From: an uncultured Lachnospiraceae bacterium
GTDB lineage: Bacteria > Bacillota > Clostridia > Lachnospirales > Lachnospiraceae
Assembly (NCBI GenBank): GCA_902797015.1
Contig: CADBRG010000138.1
Location: 1 to 12,054, forward strand
Direction of reading: 5' to 3'
DNA: 12,054 nt
Position numbers and translations under genes: made by a program. The notes beneath the pieces are model-generated. The model searched no databases. It was given only the letters and a program-made list of their open reading frames with translations, and was not told the origin of the DNA. Shown in pieces: positions 1 through 6,900 of the stretch. Every line of letters starts with the position of its first letter. Positions within the stretch are counted from its first letter, which is position 1.

Positions 1-321
1 CAGACCGCCAAATGGTCGGAGGAACAGAAAGCTGAATTTCATCGCATTTTATCGCTTGCCGATGATGTGCAATACACCTCGGAGTATGATCCGCCAAACA
101 TCGCTAAGGTGCGGATCGAAGCAAAGGGACATGAGCCGTTCTACGCTGAGCCTGCAAAGGTCGGCACTCGTGTGGGCAAGAAGCCGAAGCGTGCCGAGAT
201 CGACCGTATCCCTGTGGATTCCTCGCGCCTTCTTGATGCTATTACCCGCACCGCTGATGAAAGGGAGCGCAGAGCTGTTATCTCGTATACGAGAGCTTTG
301 GAGGGTGATGAAAATGTATGA
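1..321 (+). CDS. Mu/TnsB-type DDE transposase, C-terminal fragment
   Basis: The reading frame is open from the first base and ends at TGA 319-321, so this is the last 106 codons of a gene starting outside the window. The visible part contains a Tyr-Asp-Pro core with spaced Val, Gly and Ala residues (QYTSEYDPPN followed by VRIEAKGHEPFYAEPAK), which resembles the beta-barrel that follows the DDE catalytic domain in Mu-type transposases. The catalytic residues themselves would lie upstream and cannot be seen. The basic, helical tail ends in an Arg/Glu-rich segment, where such proteins often contact their partner ATPase. The next gene starts inside this one, and an AAA+ ATPase immediately downstream is the usual partner in Mu, Tn7, Tn552 and Tn5053 relatives. 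The family is inferred mainly from that pairing; the exact IS or Tn group is not identifiable from this fragment. Confidence 0.7.
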   Translation, partial: QTAKWSEEQKAEFHRILSLADDVQYTSEYDPPNIAKVRIEAKGHEPFYAEPAKVGTRVGKKPKRAEIDRIPVDSSRLLDAITRTADERERRAVISYTRALEGDENV

Positions 322-1126
322 GCTGTTCTATGAAATGAAACACACACCGTTTACGCGCGGCATTCCGACCACTGCTCTTTACAAGACGCATCAAAGCTCT
401 GAGGTGTTCAGCAGACTGGAATACACCGCCAAGAAACAGCTTTTTGCTGTTCTGATCGGCGAACCCGGCACGGGCAAGACCAGCACGCTCCGCCGCCTGA
501 AAGCCGAGCTTTCTGAGCTGGAGTACATGGTGCTGTATCTCTCCGACTCCAAACTGACACCCCGCAGTTTCTACAACTATCTGCTGATGCAGCTCGGCTG
601 CAAGCCTGTACTTCAGCGGAACACCGCACGGGATAATCTGCACAAGCAGATTGAGATCATGCGCGGAATGCAGAGCCGCAAGGTCGTCGTCATCGTGGAC
701 GAGGCACATCTTCTGGATAAGGAAATGCTGGAAGAAGCTCGTTTCCTGCTCAACTACAGGATGGATTCCGAAAACCCGCTGGCACTGATCCTGTCGGGAC
801 AGACCGAGCTGTGGGACAAGCTCCGGCTCTCCGCTTACCGTGCCATTCTCGAACGTGTGGACATTGAATGCTTCCTCACGCCGATGGATTTTGCAGACAC
901 CAAGCAGTACATTGAAGCGCAGCTTCTTTACTCCGGTCACGATTCTCCCATTTTTACCGAAGATGCCATGAAGTCTATTTTTGAGTTCTCAGGAGGAAAT
1001 CCTCGGCTTATTAACCGCGCTTGCAGTCAGTCGCTGATCTACGGTTCGCAGATGAAACAGAACTGCATTGACAGCAAGTCGGTAGACACTGTGCTTGAAA
1101 ACGAAGTAACGGGGGTGAGCCAATGA
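314..1126 (+). CDS. AAA+ ATPase of transposition, ExeA/TniB/TnsC-like
   Basis: This 270-residue protein starts like ExeA-type ATPases (FYEMKHTPF at residues 5-13). It carries a Walker A motif GEPGTGKTS (49-57, K55), a Walker B VVVIVDEAH (124-132, D129 and E130), a sensor-1-like SGQTEL (161-166) and a GGNPRLINR segment (227-235) typical of the sensor-2/arginine region. In related transposons such an ATPase binds target DNA as ATP-bound filaments or rings and recruits or stimulates the DDE transposase. The start at 314 is preferred over 308 because GGAGGG at 300-305 is 8 bases from 314 but only 2 from 308. The gene overlaps the transposase by 8 bases and ends in an ATGA overlap with the next gene, so the three are probably co-translated. 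The gene reads as GC-richer than the NRPS block. It could also be described as an MSHA/ExeA-type ATPase, but the context favours transposition. Confidence 0.88.
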   Translation: MYELFYEMKHTPFTRGIPTTALYKTHQSSEVFSRLEYTAKKQLFAVLIGEPGTGKTSTLRRLKAELSELEYMVLYLSDSKLTPRSFYNYLLMQLGCKPVLQRNTARDNLHKQIEIMRGMQSRKVVVIVDEAHLLDKEMLEEARFLLNYRMDSENPLALILSGQTELWDKLRLSAYRAILERVDIECFLTPMDFADTKQYIEAQLLYSGHDSPIFTEDAMKSIFEFSGGNPRLINRACSQSLIYGSQMKQNCIDSKSVDTVLENEVTGVSQ

Positions 1127-1362
1127 ACGATGAACATTTCCATGACATTGTGATGATCTGGCTGCAGCGCCGACTTGATCTCGGTGAAGCCAAGCATGAG
1201 GTGTGGCAGGAGTACCAAGATCTCTGTGAGAATGAAGATGTATTCGAGCTGTCCCGTGATGAGCTTACCGTGCATATGCTGGACATACTCGACAAATACG
1301 AGCTGCCGCATCCGATTCTCAGAGAGAAGAACTTCAATTGCTTGTTGAATGATCCGTTCTGA
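1123..1362 (+). CDS. Small acidic transposon accessory protein, unknown function
   Basis: This is a 79-residue protein, rich in Asp and Glu, that I do not recognise. The start codon overlaps the ATPase stop as ATGA (1123-1126). Only a weak purine-rich stretch (GGGGGTGAG) lies in front, so translation probably depends on coupling to the ATPase. The N-terminal half should be helical with regularly spaced hydrophobic residues (IVMIWLQRRLDL), and a second helical segment follows (ELTVHMLDILDKYEL). There is no HTH, zinc-binding motif or membrane segment. It is too short to be TniQ or TnsD, which is the third protein in many related elements. Its conserved-looking junction and end just before the structured region and terminator suggest a true part of the element. 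A role in regulating the ATPase or transposase is only a guess. Confidence 0.65.
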   Translation: MNDEHFHDIVMIWLQRRLDLGEAKHEVWQEYQDLCENEDVFELSRDELTVHMLDILDKYELPHPILREKNFNCLLNDPF

Positions 1363-1365
1363 TCC

Positions 1366-1449
1366 ACGGGCTTTTGCCCGTAAGGAGGATAGGGCAACGC
1401 TGGGGAGCGACCTGAGCGCCTTACGGGATTTTGCCGGGAGCAATTGCTC
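1366..1449 (+). other. Possible structured RNA or attenuator with mutually exclusive stems
   Basis: Directly after the small accessory gene, ACGGGC (1366-1371) pairs with GCCCGT (1376-1381) around a TTTT loop. The bases 1377-1385 (CCCGTAAGG) can instead pair perfectly with 1419-1427 (CCTTACGGG), enclosing a small hairpin CGCT-GGGG-AGCG (1398-1409) extended by AGG/CCT (1391-1393 with 1411-1413). The two arrangements share 1377-1381 and cannot form together. A 12-base palindrome GAGCAATTGCTC follows at 1438-1449, just before the terminator. The pairings are seen in the sequence. A regulatory role is inferred, and no known RNA family was recognised. It could equally be DNA structure at the element's end. 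Confidence 0.4.
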
Positions 1450-1460
1450 TCTTATATCTG

Positions 1461-1499
1461 AAACTGACATCTCCGGGAGGGGGTGTCAGTTTGTTTTTT
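1461..1499 (+). terminator. Rho-independent terminator of the transposon operon
   Basis: AAACTGACA (1461-1469) pairs exactly with TGTCAGTTT (1484-1492). The stem continues through TCTCC (1470-1474) and GGGGG (1479-1483), with two G-T pairs, to a GGGA loop. Six T residues follow at 1494-1499. This is a classic intrinsic terminator placed about 100 bases after the last transposon gene. Confidence 0.9.
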
Positions 1500-1518
1500 C
1501 AGACCTTATTCCCTTTGA

Positions 1519-1530
1519 CCTTGACAAAAT
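1519..1530 (+). repeat. Direct repeat motif alpha, copy 1 (CCTTGACAAAAT)
   Basis: CCTTGACAAAAT occurs here and again at 1542-1553, 23 bases later. A looser copy, TTGACTTTAATGCACT, starts at 1694. Arrays of short direct repeats next to a Mu/Tn7-type transposase operon are typical transposase binding sites at an element's end. Confidence 0.6.
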
Positions 1531-1541
1531 ACAGTGCCTGC

Positions 1542-1553
1542 CCTTGACAAAAT
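1542..1553 (+). repeat. Direct repeat motif alpha, copy 2
   Basis: This is an exact second copy of CCTTGACAAAAT. It runs straight into the first copy of the second repeat motif at 1554. TTGACA also resembles a -35 box, but no reasonable -10 box follows at the right distance. Confidence 0.6.
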
Positions 1554-1572
1554 GCGCTCACTTTTGGATGAC
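1554..1572 (+). repeat. Direct repeat motif beta, copy 1 (GCGCTCACTTTTGGATG)
   Basis: This is a looser copy of the motif seen at 1603-1623 and 1665-1685 (GCGCTTACTTTGGAAC and GCGGTTACCTTGGACG), with one extra T. The three copies are spaced about 54 and 62 bases apart, consistent with an ordered set of transposase sites. Confidence 0.4.
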
Positions 1573-1602
1573 AGAATAGGTGGTCTCTGACAGTTATGGA
1601 AT

Positions 1603-1623
1603 GGTTGGCGCTTACTTTGGAAC
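1603..1623 (+). repeat. Direct repeat motif beta, copy 2
   Basis: GGTTGGCGCTTACTTTGGA matches the copy at 1665 at 17 of 19 positions. Both are in the same orientation, 62 bases apart, between the transposon terminator and the NRPS block. This is a probable transposase binding site of the right end. Confidence 0.6.
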
Positions 1624-1664
1624 TATTTTAACGCTTTTTTAGTGCCGAATCAACGTTAGGGTGA

Positions 1665-1685
1665 GGTTGGCGGTTACCTTGGACG
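1665..1685 (+). repeat. Direct repeat motif beta, copy 3
   Basis: GGTTGGCGGTTACCTTGGA is the outermost strong copy of this motif. It is followed at 1694 by a loose TTGAC-type motif-alpha copy, so the true element boundary is probably within the next few tens of bases. Confidence 0.6.
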
Positions 1686-1710
1686 GGTAAAAATTGACTT
1701 TAATGCACTG

Positions 1711-1742
1711 ATAAAAGAAAACGCCCCGCAAAATGTGGGGCG
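1711..1742 (-). terminator. Rho-independent terminator on the minus strand
   Basis: Read on the minus strand, CGCCCCACA pairs with TGCGGGGCG across a TTT loop (1742 to 1722, one G-T pair). It is followed by TTTTCTTTTAT. It faces transcripts arriving from the exporter-NRPS-amylase block and would end them about 380 bases past the amylase stop. It could also belong to the transposon end and shield it from incoming transcription. There is no T-run on the plus side, so it is not expected to work for the transposon genes. Confidence 0.75.
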
Positions 1743-1781
1743 CGAAACTGCCCGCAGGGCTTCCCCGCTGTGTGACCATGA

Positions 1782-2110
1782 CTAAACAGACGGCATATGA
1801 TGAATGGCTATTTTAAGCCTTATAGTCAAATCCATGGATACATTTTTATTAGCATACAGCCGATCATCAACGATACATATCTTATATCAATATGTCCGCC
1901 ACAATTTCAACGTCTTTTTTGTACGTAGAACATAGTCGCCATTATCATTCATTTTCGCTTGTTCCGGATCACTCTGACAAGCATAAGAAACTCATTGCTC
2001 TCCTGATAACATTCCGGCGTGTTATTCATAAGCCGCTCGGCATCAAATATGATTCTTTAAATCTGAGTTTCAAGGCTGAATGCCATAAGTTTATGAGCCG
2101 ATCCTTATGA
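1782..2110 (-). pseudogene. Possible decayed coding remnant, unidentified
   Basis: Two adjacent minus-strand frames have protein-like composition. From 2050 to 1949 the frame reads FDAERLMNNTPECYQESN and onward to a stop at 1951-1949. An ATG overlapping that stop (1952-1950, ATGA) opens a second frame with NDNGDYVLRTKKTLKLWRTY, a TGA at 1889-1887, then YKICIVDDRLYANKN in the same frame to a TAG at 1784-1782. One frameshift plus one stop would join them into a single broken protein. I recognise no family. It could instead be two very small coupled ORFs, or chance. Confidence 0.25.
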
Positions 2111-2119
2111 CAGGTCTTG

Positions 2120-3874
2120 TTAACTCTTTGCCGGAGTATAACGCCTGATCATGATCCCTCCGGGTGATAGGATATCCTGTTCAACGCGATGAGAGAAAAG
2201 GATCTCGCCGGAAGCAGCTTCAAGTACTACATCGTGATCAGAGCAGTTCAGAAACACCTGTATACCGTTTTTCTTATCATCATATCTGACATATTCCAAC
2301 AGTCGCGGCTCATTATACTCACAGGTAAACTGATAATCGAGGCTTCGGAGCGATAACTCAGTATTCCGCAGTTTTATCAGTTTTTTTACGAGTTCATTTT
2401 TGATTCTGAATTCGCTGCTGTCGAGTCTTTTCCATGGCATACACCTTCTACAATCAGGATCAAATGAGCCTTCCAAGGCTACTTCGGTACCGTAGTAAAT
2501 GCAGGGAGAACCCGGTAATGTCAGCAGGATCGTGAGCTGTTGCAAAAACACATCAAAGCTACCGGCTCTTGTGATCAGACGGTTTGTGTCATGTGAATCC
2601 AACAGGTTAAAAAGCACCCTGGAAGTTTGGTTCATGTAGCGCGTATAGCATTCGTTGATCCCATGGATAAGGTCTTTTCTCGTAAAAGTCCGATCCAAGA
2701 AAAAGCCACTGACAAAGTTCATCAATCCATAATTCGTAACGGAATCGAATTCATCGCCCCTGAGCCAGTCGATCGAATCATGCCACGACTCTAAAAGAAG
2801 GTAGAAATCCGGTCTTATTGTCTTCAGACATTTGCGAAGGCGCTTTACAAAATTGTGAGAGACCTCGTTTCCAGCATCTATGCGAATACCGTAAATGTCA
2901 TATTTATTGATCCATGTTTTGCACACATTTTCAAAATAGGAGATGACCGACTCGTTGTTGGTATTGAGCTTTGGCATATCCTGCAAAAAGGCGAATGTGA
3001 AGTATCTTCCGTCAGTAGAATCACGGTCAGCTTCCTCAACAGGGAGTGTGTTGATGAAAAACCAATCATAATAGTCCGATCGCTTTCCGTTTTTCACAAC
3101 ATCTCTCCAGGGGGCAAAGGCTAAGCCGCAGTGATTGAAAACAGCGTCCAGCATTACACGGATACCAAGACTGTGCGCCTTGTGTACAAGCTCAGTTAAG
3201 TCATCATCTGTTCCCATAAAAGGGTCGATTGCAAGATAATCTTCCGTATCATAGTGATGTGCAGATGTTGCCTTGAAAATGGGTGTCAGATATATCCCGC
3301 TGATACCAAGTTCAGCCAGATAGTCCAGCTTTTCTGTGATCCCCTTCAGATTCCCGTCGAAGCGTTCATCGATCGTTACAGATCCCTCTTCACGCCATGG
3401 AGTCAAGTCTGCATCAAGTGATCCTTTGCCGCTTCTGAAAAAACGATCCGGTAATATTTGATACCAGACAGTATCGCATGCCCAGTCCGGTGTCCGGTTC
3501 AGATCAGCAGAGTTCATCCACGGCATGACGAAAGACGTAAGATTATCTCCGAATAGCTCAGCGTGCCTTGCGGTCATAAAGCCTTCCTCGAACAGGAAGT
3601 AACGTTCTCCATTTCCTTCAAGTTCAAAATGATATTTTAGTCGCTTCCACTTCGGAGAGATAGTAACAGTCCACCATTTATGATCTTTCAGCTCTTTATC
3701 AAACTTCATTTCTATTGTATCTCCCCAGATATGAGGATACAGGAACGGATCAGCATATTTGATCCTGACACTTTCAATATCCATACCTGTCTTGATGTTG
3801 ACGACAACTTTATTCTCATTCAACATATAGCACATCTGATCTGAGGCACGGTGGTAAATTGCCGAAAAATCCAT
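2120..3874 (-). CDS. GH13 neopullulanase / cyclomaltodextrinase-type alpha-glucosidase
   Basis: This is a 584-residue protein of usual length for the GH13_20 group, which hydrolyses cyclodextrins, pullulan and maltodextrins inside the cell. Residues 1 to about 125 form the N-terminal beta domain of that group, the barrel spans about 130-510, and a beta C-terminal domain follows. All conserved regions are present: DAVFNH (243-248), IRIDAGNEV with nucleophile D333, LLLESWHD with acid/base E362 and the following GDEFD, and LLDSHDTNR with D427. YYGTEVALEG and DPDCRRCMPW are also typical. There is no signal peptide or membrane segment, so it is cytoplasmic. The frame is open for 28 more codons, but only the ATG at 3874 has a ribosome binding site (GGAG, 8 bases away). 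It lies 123 bp after the NRPS on the same strand. A role in starch or maltodextrin use is likely; a role with the NRPS is not shown. Confidence 0.9.
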   Translation of the reverse strand: MDFSAIYHRASDQMCYMLNENKVVVNIKTGMDIESVRIKYADPFLYPHIWGDTIEMKFDKELKDHKWWTVTISPKWKRLKYHFELEGNGERYFLFEEGFMTARHAELFGDNLTSFVMPWMNSADLNRTPDWACDTVWYQILPDRFFRSGKGSLDADLTPWREEGSVTIDERFDGNLKGITEKLDYLAELGISGIYLTPIFKATSAHHYDTEDYLAIDPFMGTDDDLTELVHKAHSLGIRVMLDAVFNHCGLAFAPWRDVVKNGKRSDYYDWFFINTLPVEEADRDSTDGRYFTFAFLQDMPKLNTNNESVISYFENVCKTWINKYDIYGIRIDAGNEVSHNFVKRLRKCLKTIRPDFYLLLESWHDSIDWLRGDEFDSVTNYGLMNFVSGFFLDRTFTRKDLIHGINECYTRYMNQTSRVLFNLLDSHDTNRLITRAGSFDVFLQQLTILLTLPGSPCIYYGTEVALEGSFDPDCRRCMPWKRLDSSEFRIKNELVKKLIKLRNTELSLRSLDYQFTCEYNEPRLLEYVRYDDKKNGIQVFLNCSDHDVVLEAASGEILFSHRVEQDILSPGGIMIRRYTPAKS

Positions 3875-3882
3875 TTTTATCA

Positions 3883-3886
3883 CTCC
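3883..3886 (-). promoter_or_regulatory. Ribosome binding site deciding the amylase start
   Basis: GGAG at 3886-3883 (minus strand) sits 8 bases before ATG 3874-3872. The upstream in-frame ATG at 3958 has no such site. The chosen start also gives the usual N-terminus of the family (MDFSAIYHR). Confidence 0.8.
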
Positions 3887-3997
3887 ATAATTCCGCAGCT
3901 TTTTTCGCATTTCAGACTCATTATCAGACGAAAGTGCTGCTTTGCATATTTTTGTCATTAGCTGTTTATCTGTATCGTCCCAAGCGCAGCGCCGGAA

Positions 3998-6900
3998 CTA
4001 TATTTTTGTGAATAGTTCGTCGAGCCGCTCCGTCATCACATTGATCTCTGCTGTGCTGAAATCCAGAGAGGTGTCAAACTTCACATAAAGTGTGTCGTCT
4101 GAGTTAAAATAGATCTTTACCATAAGCGTATCTATCGACTCCAGATTATTCAGCGAGATCTGTCGGCAGCCGGGGATCACCTCTTCATCAGAAGGCCGTT
4201 CCCGGAATATCATTGTGATTCGCGGAACGATGATCTTGTTACTGTTGCAGATATTCTCGTAGGTCAGCAAACAGCCCTTTTGGGCATTTGCCACTGCCTT
4301 TCTCAGTTGTTTCAGAAAAGGCTCCGTTGAAAGCTCCTTTTCGGTGACCCTGAGATATAGCGGAACGGTCCTGCACATCATGGTAACAGTATTTTTGAGA
4401 TATGCAACATCACGGTTCCGGATCACATTTGCGTAAAGAGCCTCGCTCTTTCCGTTACATTCTCCGAGCAGGCAGGCAAATGCAGCGTTAAAGAACATAT
4501 TCTCGGTAATGTGCATTTCTTTGCAGCGTTCTCTGACATATTTCATATCCACGCGGCTTTTTGAGACACAGATCACTCTGGAATTCATGACTTGTGCCAG
4601 TCCCTTGGTTTCGTCAAAGCTCTCGGATCTCTGAATCCTGTCTCTGATATCACGGCGATCGTTAATCCAGTCATTCAGTTTTTTATCACTGTTTTTCAGA
4701 AGCTCGTGATAAAAGCTGATGATCTCATTTTTATGCTGTATTTTTTGCTGCAATTCCTCTTCTGCCGCTTCATAGCCTGTCATGATCTCGGGGAGGATAT
4801 CCTGTCCTGCCATGAGTCTCTTTAGCTCATTGATCATGATAAGGAGTGACTCACCATCATATAAAACATGGTGAAAATCCAGGAAGATGTATTTTTCGTC
4901 AGCAGAATCGTACAGCGCGATCCTGTACAAATTCTCATTTCCTATGAGATTGTAAGGCTTTATCAGCGTGGCCTTGTCCGGTTTGATCCCTCGGTACAAC
5001 TGCACTTCCGGTGGGATCGTGTCATCTCGCTGTGCCACATACCAGTCATCGGATGCCGCATTCATGTCCGGATTCTCCCGAAATCTCACCTTCAGATATG
5101 GGTGATTGTCAATGATTCTCAACAGAGCGGAGCGCAAAAGTTCCATATCCGTATCATCGGGGAGCTGAAATAGCATCGGAACATTGGCATATGAGATCTC
5201 GGGGCGTGCCCCCATTTCCTCCACGAAAAAGAATTTTTTCTGTTCCTCGGTGAGTGGATACACTGTGCTCTGTTCTATGGCATTCACTTTCTTCTTTTTT
5301 CTTCCTTCACGAATGATCCCTGAAACAGTACGTCCATTGTAAATGTCTGCAAGTTCATAGTTGTCTCCGAGCATCACCAGAAACTGAACCACATCCAGAG
5401 AATTACCGCCCAGCTCAAAGAAGTCATCATTGATCCCGACTTTATCTACCCCAAGCAGTTGGCTCATCATCTGACACATGGAGATCTCAAGTTGATTTCT
5501 GGGCGGAGTATACCGTGATGAAGTGAAATGATATTCGGGAAGCCGGGAAATATCGATCTTTCCGTTTGGAGTCAGGGGCATTTCTTCAAGCTCCATATAC
5601 CCGTCCGGAAGCATATAGTCAGGAAGTTCTTTTGCAAGAACAGCGGCGATCTCGTCTGTCACGGCTGATGTATCCCCGGCAGCATTTTGAAGTGTATAGT
5701 AAAGGATCAGTTTTTCTGTAACACAGTGAAGAAATACCTCTTTGACTGCATCGCATTTCAGCGCTGCACTTTCGATCTCACCCGGCTCTATTCTGAATCC
5801 GCGCCGTTTGATTTGCCTGTCACGTCTGCCTAAGAAGATCAGTTCCCCGCCCGCAGTAAATTTGGCAAGGTCTCCGGTATGATAAATTCTGATACTGCCG
5901 TCCTGCTTGAGCGGTGTGAATGCCTGCGATGTCTTTTCAGGATTATGATGATAGCCCTTTGAAAGCTGTTCGCCACCAATACATAACTCTCCCACGGCAC
6001 CGTCAGGAAGGATCCCGCCAAACGGGTCAAGAATGAGCAGCATAGTGTTGTACATTGGCTTCCCGATGGGGATCTCATTGTATTCTCTGTTCTTTTCTAT
6101 TTCGTAGTAGGATACAACCACAGTGCATTCTGTAGGACCATAGGCATTGAATACACGCCCGCTGTTTACTGGAACGGCGGTCATTTTCTCGCCAATCAGG
6201 GTTATGTAATCCATAGAAAGCGTTTTTTCATGTCCAAGAAGCTGACCGATCTGTGTAGGGAAGCAGCCGCCTGTAACGGCATTATCACGCAGAAATGTTT
6301 CCAGCGCCCGGATGTCTTTTCTGACAGAGGACGGTACGATCCAGACGGCTCCGCCTGCGATCAGCGGTGCAAACAGTCCTTCAACCGAAATATCAAAGGA
6401 GAAGCTCGCATAACAGGAGATCCTGCAATTTTCATCAAGTCCGACTTTCCTCTGCACATATTGCAGGTAGTTGTAAAGCGCCCTGTGCTGGATCACAACG
6501 CCCTTCGGAAGTCCCGTGGAGCCGGATGTGTAGATCATATACGCGTTTCCGTCAGGGACCGCCCTATGGACAAAAGTTTTGTGTTCACGTCCGGAGATCA
6601 TTGCCATCGTTTCTTCCGTCAGAAGTATCTTTGCCTCTGAATCGTGCAGTATATACTCCATCCGGGCGGGAGGATTATCCATATCAACAGGCACATACGC
6701 TGCCCCGCACTTGTGTATGCCGATGATTGCAGCAGAGAACTCCTTGATGCGGGGCATTCTGACTGCCACAAAGTCATTGGTACGCACATTGTTTTCCAGA
6801 AGATAGCATGCAACCTTATCTGACAACTCATCCAGTTCCTTGTAGGTGTATTCGCCGTTTCCCGCACAGACTGCTGTTTTTCCTGCTCTTGCTCTTACTT

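Larger units (their letters stand above)
1363..2119. other. Intergenic region: transposon right end and junction
   Basis: No intact gene is convincing in this 757-base stretch. From left to right it holds a potentially structured segment with alternative hairpins (1366-1449), a strong plus-strand terminator (1461-1499), three copies each of two short direct-repeat motifs (1519-1710), a minus-strand terminator hairpin (1711-1742), and about 340 bases with traces of minus-strand coding (1782-2119). The plus-strand open frames here have no ribosome binding site and no recognisable protein character. The exact transposon end cannot be fixed because the left end and the target duplication are not in view. 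Confidence 0.7.

Noticed and set aside
278..940. Minus-strand 220-codon open frame opposite the ATPase
   Set aside because: The opposite strand encodes a clear AAA+ ATPase with Walker motifs. This frame is a by-product of its codon use.
1039..1470. Minus-strand 143-codon open frame
   Set aside because: It is the reverse of the ATPase end, the small acidic gene and the terminator. It has no ribosome binding site or recognisable domain.
1519..1553. TTGACA boxes as promoters reading rightward
   Set aside because: No good -10 box occurs 16-18 bases downstream of either copy, and the duplication fits transposase sites better.
1349..1579. Plus-strand 76-codon open frame after the transposon genes
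   Set aside because: It runs straight through the hairpins and the intrinsic terminator and has no ribosome binding site, so it is unlikely to be translated.
1..1710. CRISPR-associated transposon
   Set aside because: TnsB- and TnsC-like genes are present, but there is no TniQ, no Cas gene and no spaced repeat array in view. The short direct repeats have the layout of transposon ends.
1892..2110. Plus-strand 72-codon open frame in the junction region
   Set aside because: It has no ribosome binding site, unconvincing composition and no family resemblance. The minus strand of the same bases reads more like coding sequence.
3875..3958. 28-residue N-terminal extension of the amylase
   Set aside because: No ribosome binding site precedes the ATG at 3958, while the ATG at 3874 has GGAG at good spacing and gives the usual family N-terminus.
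4001..5266. Terminal NRPS domain as an epimerisation domain
   Set aside because: Its position after the carrier would allow it, but the active-site motif continues as DGESLLIMINEL, typical of condensation domains, not the VSWRIL-type sequence of epimerisation domains.
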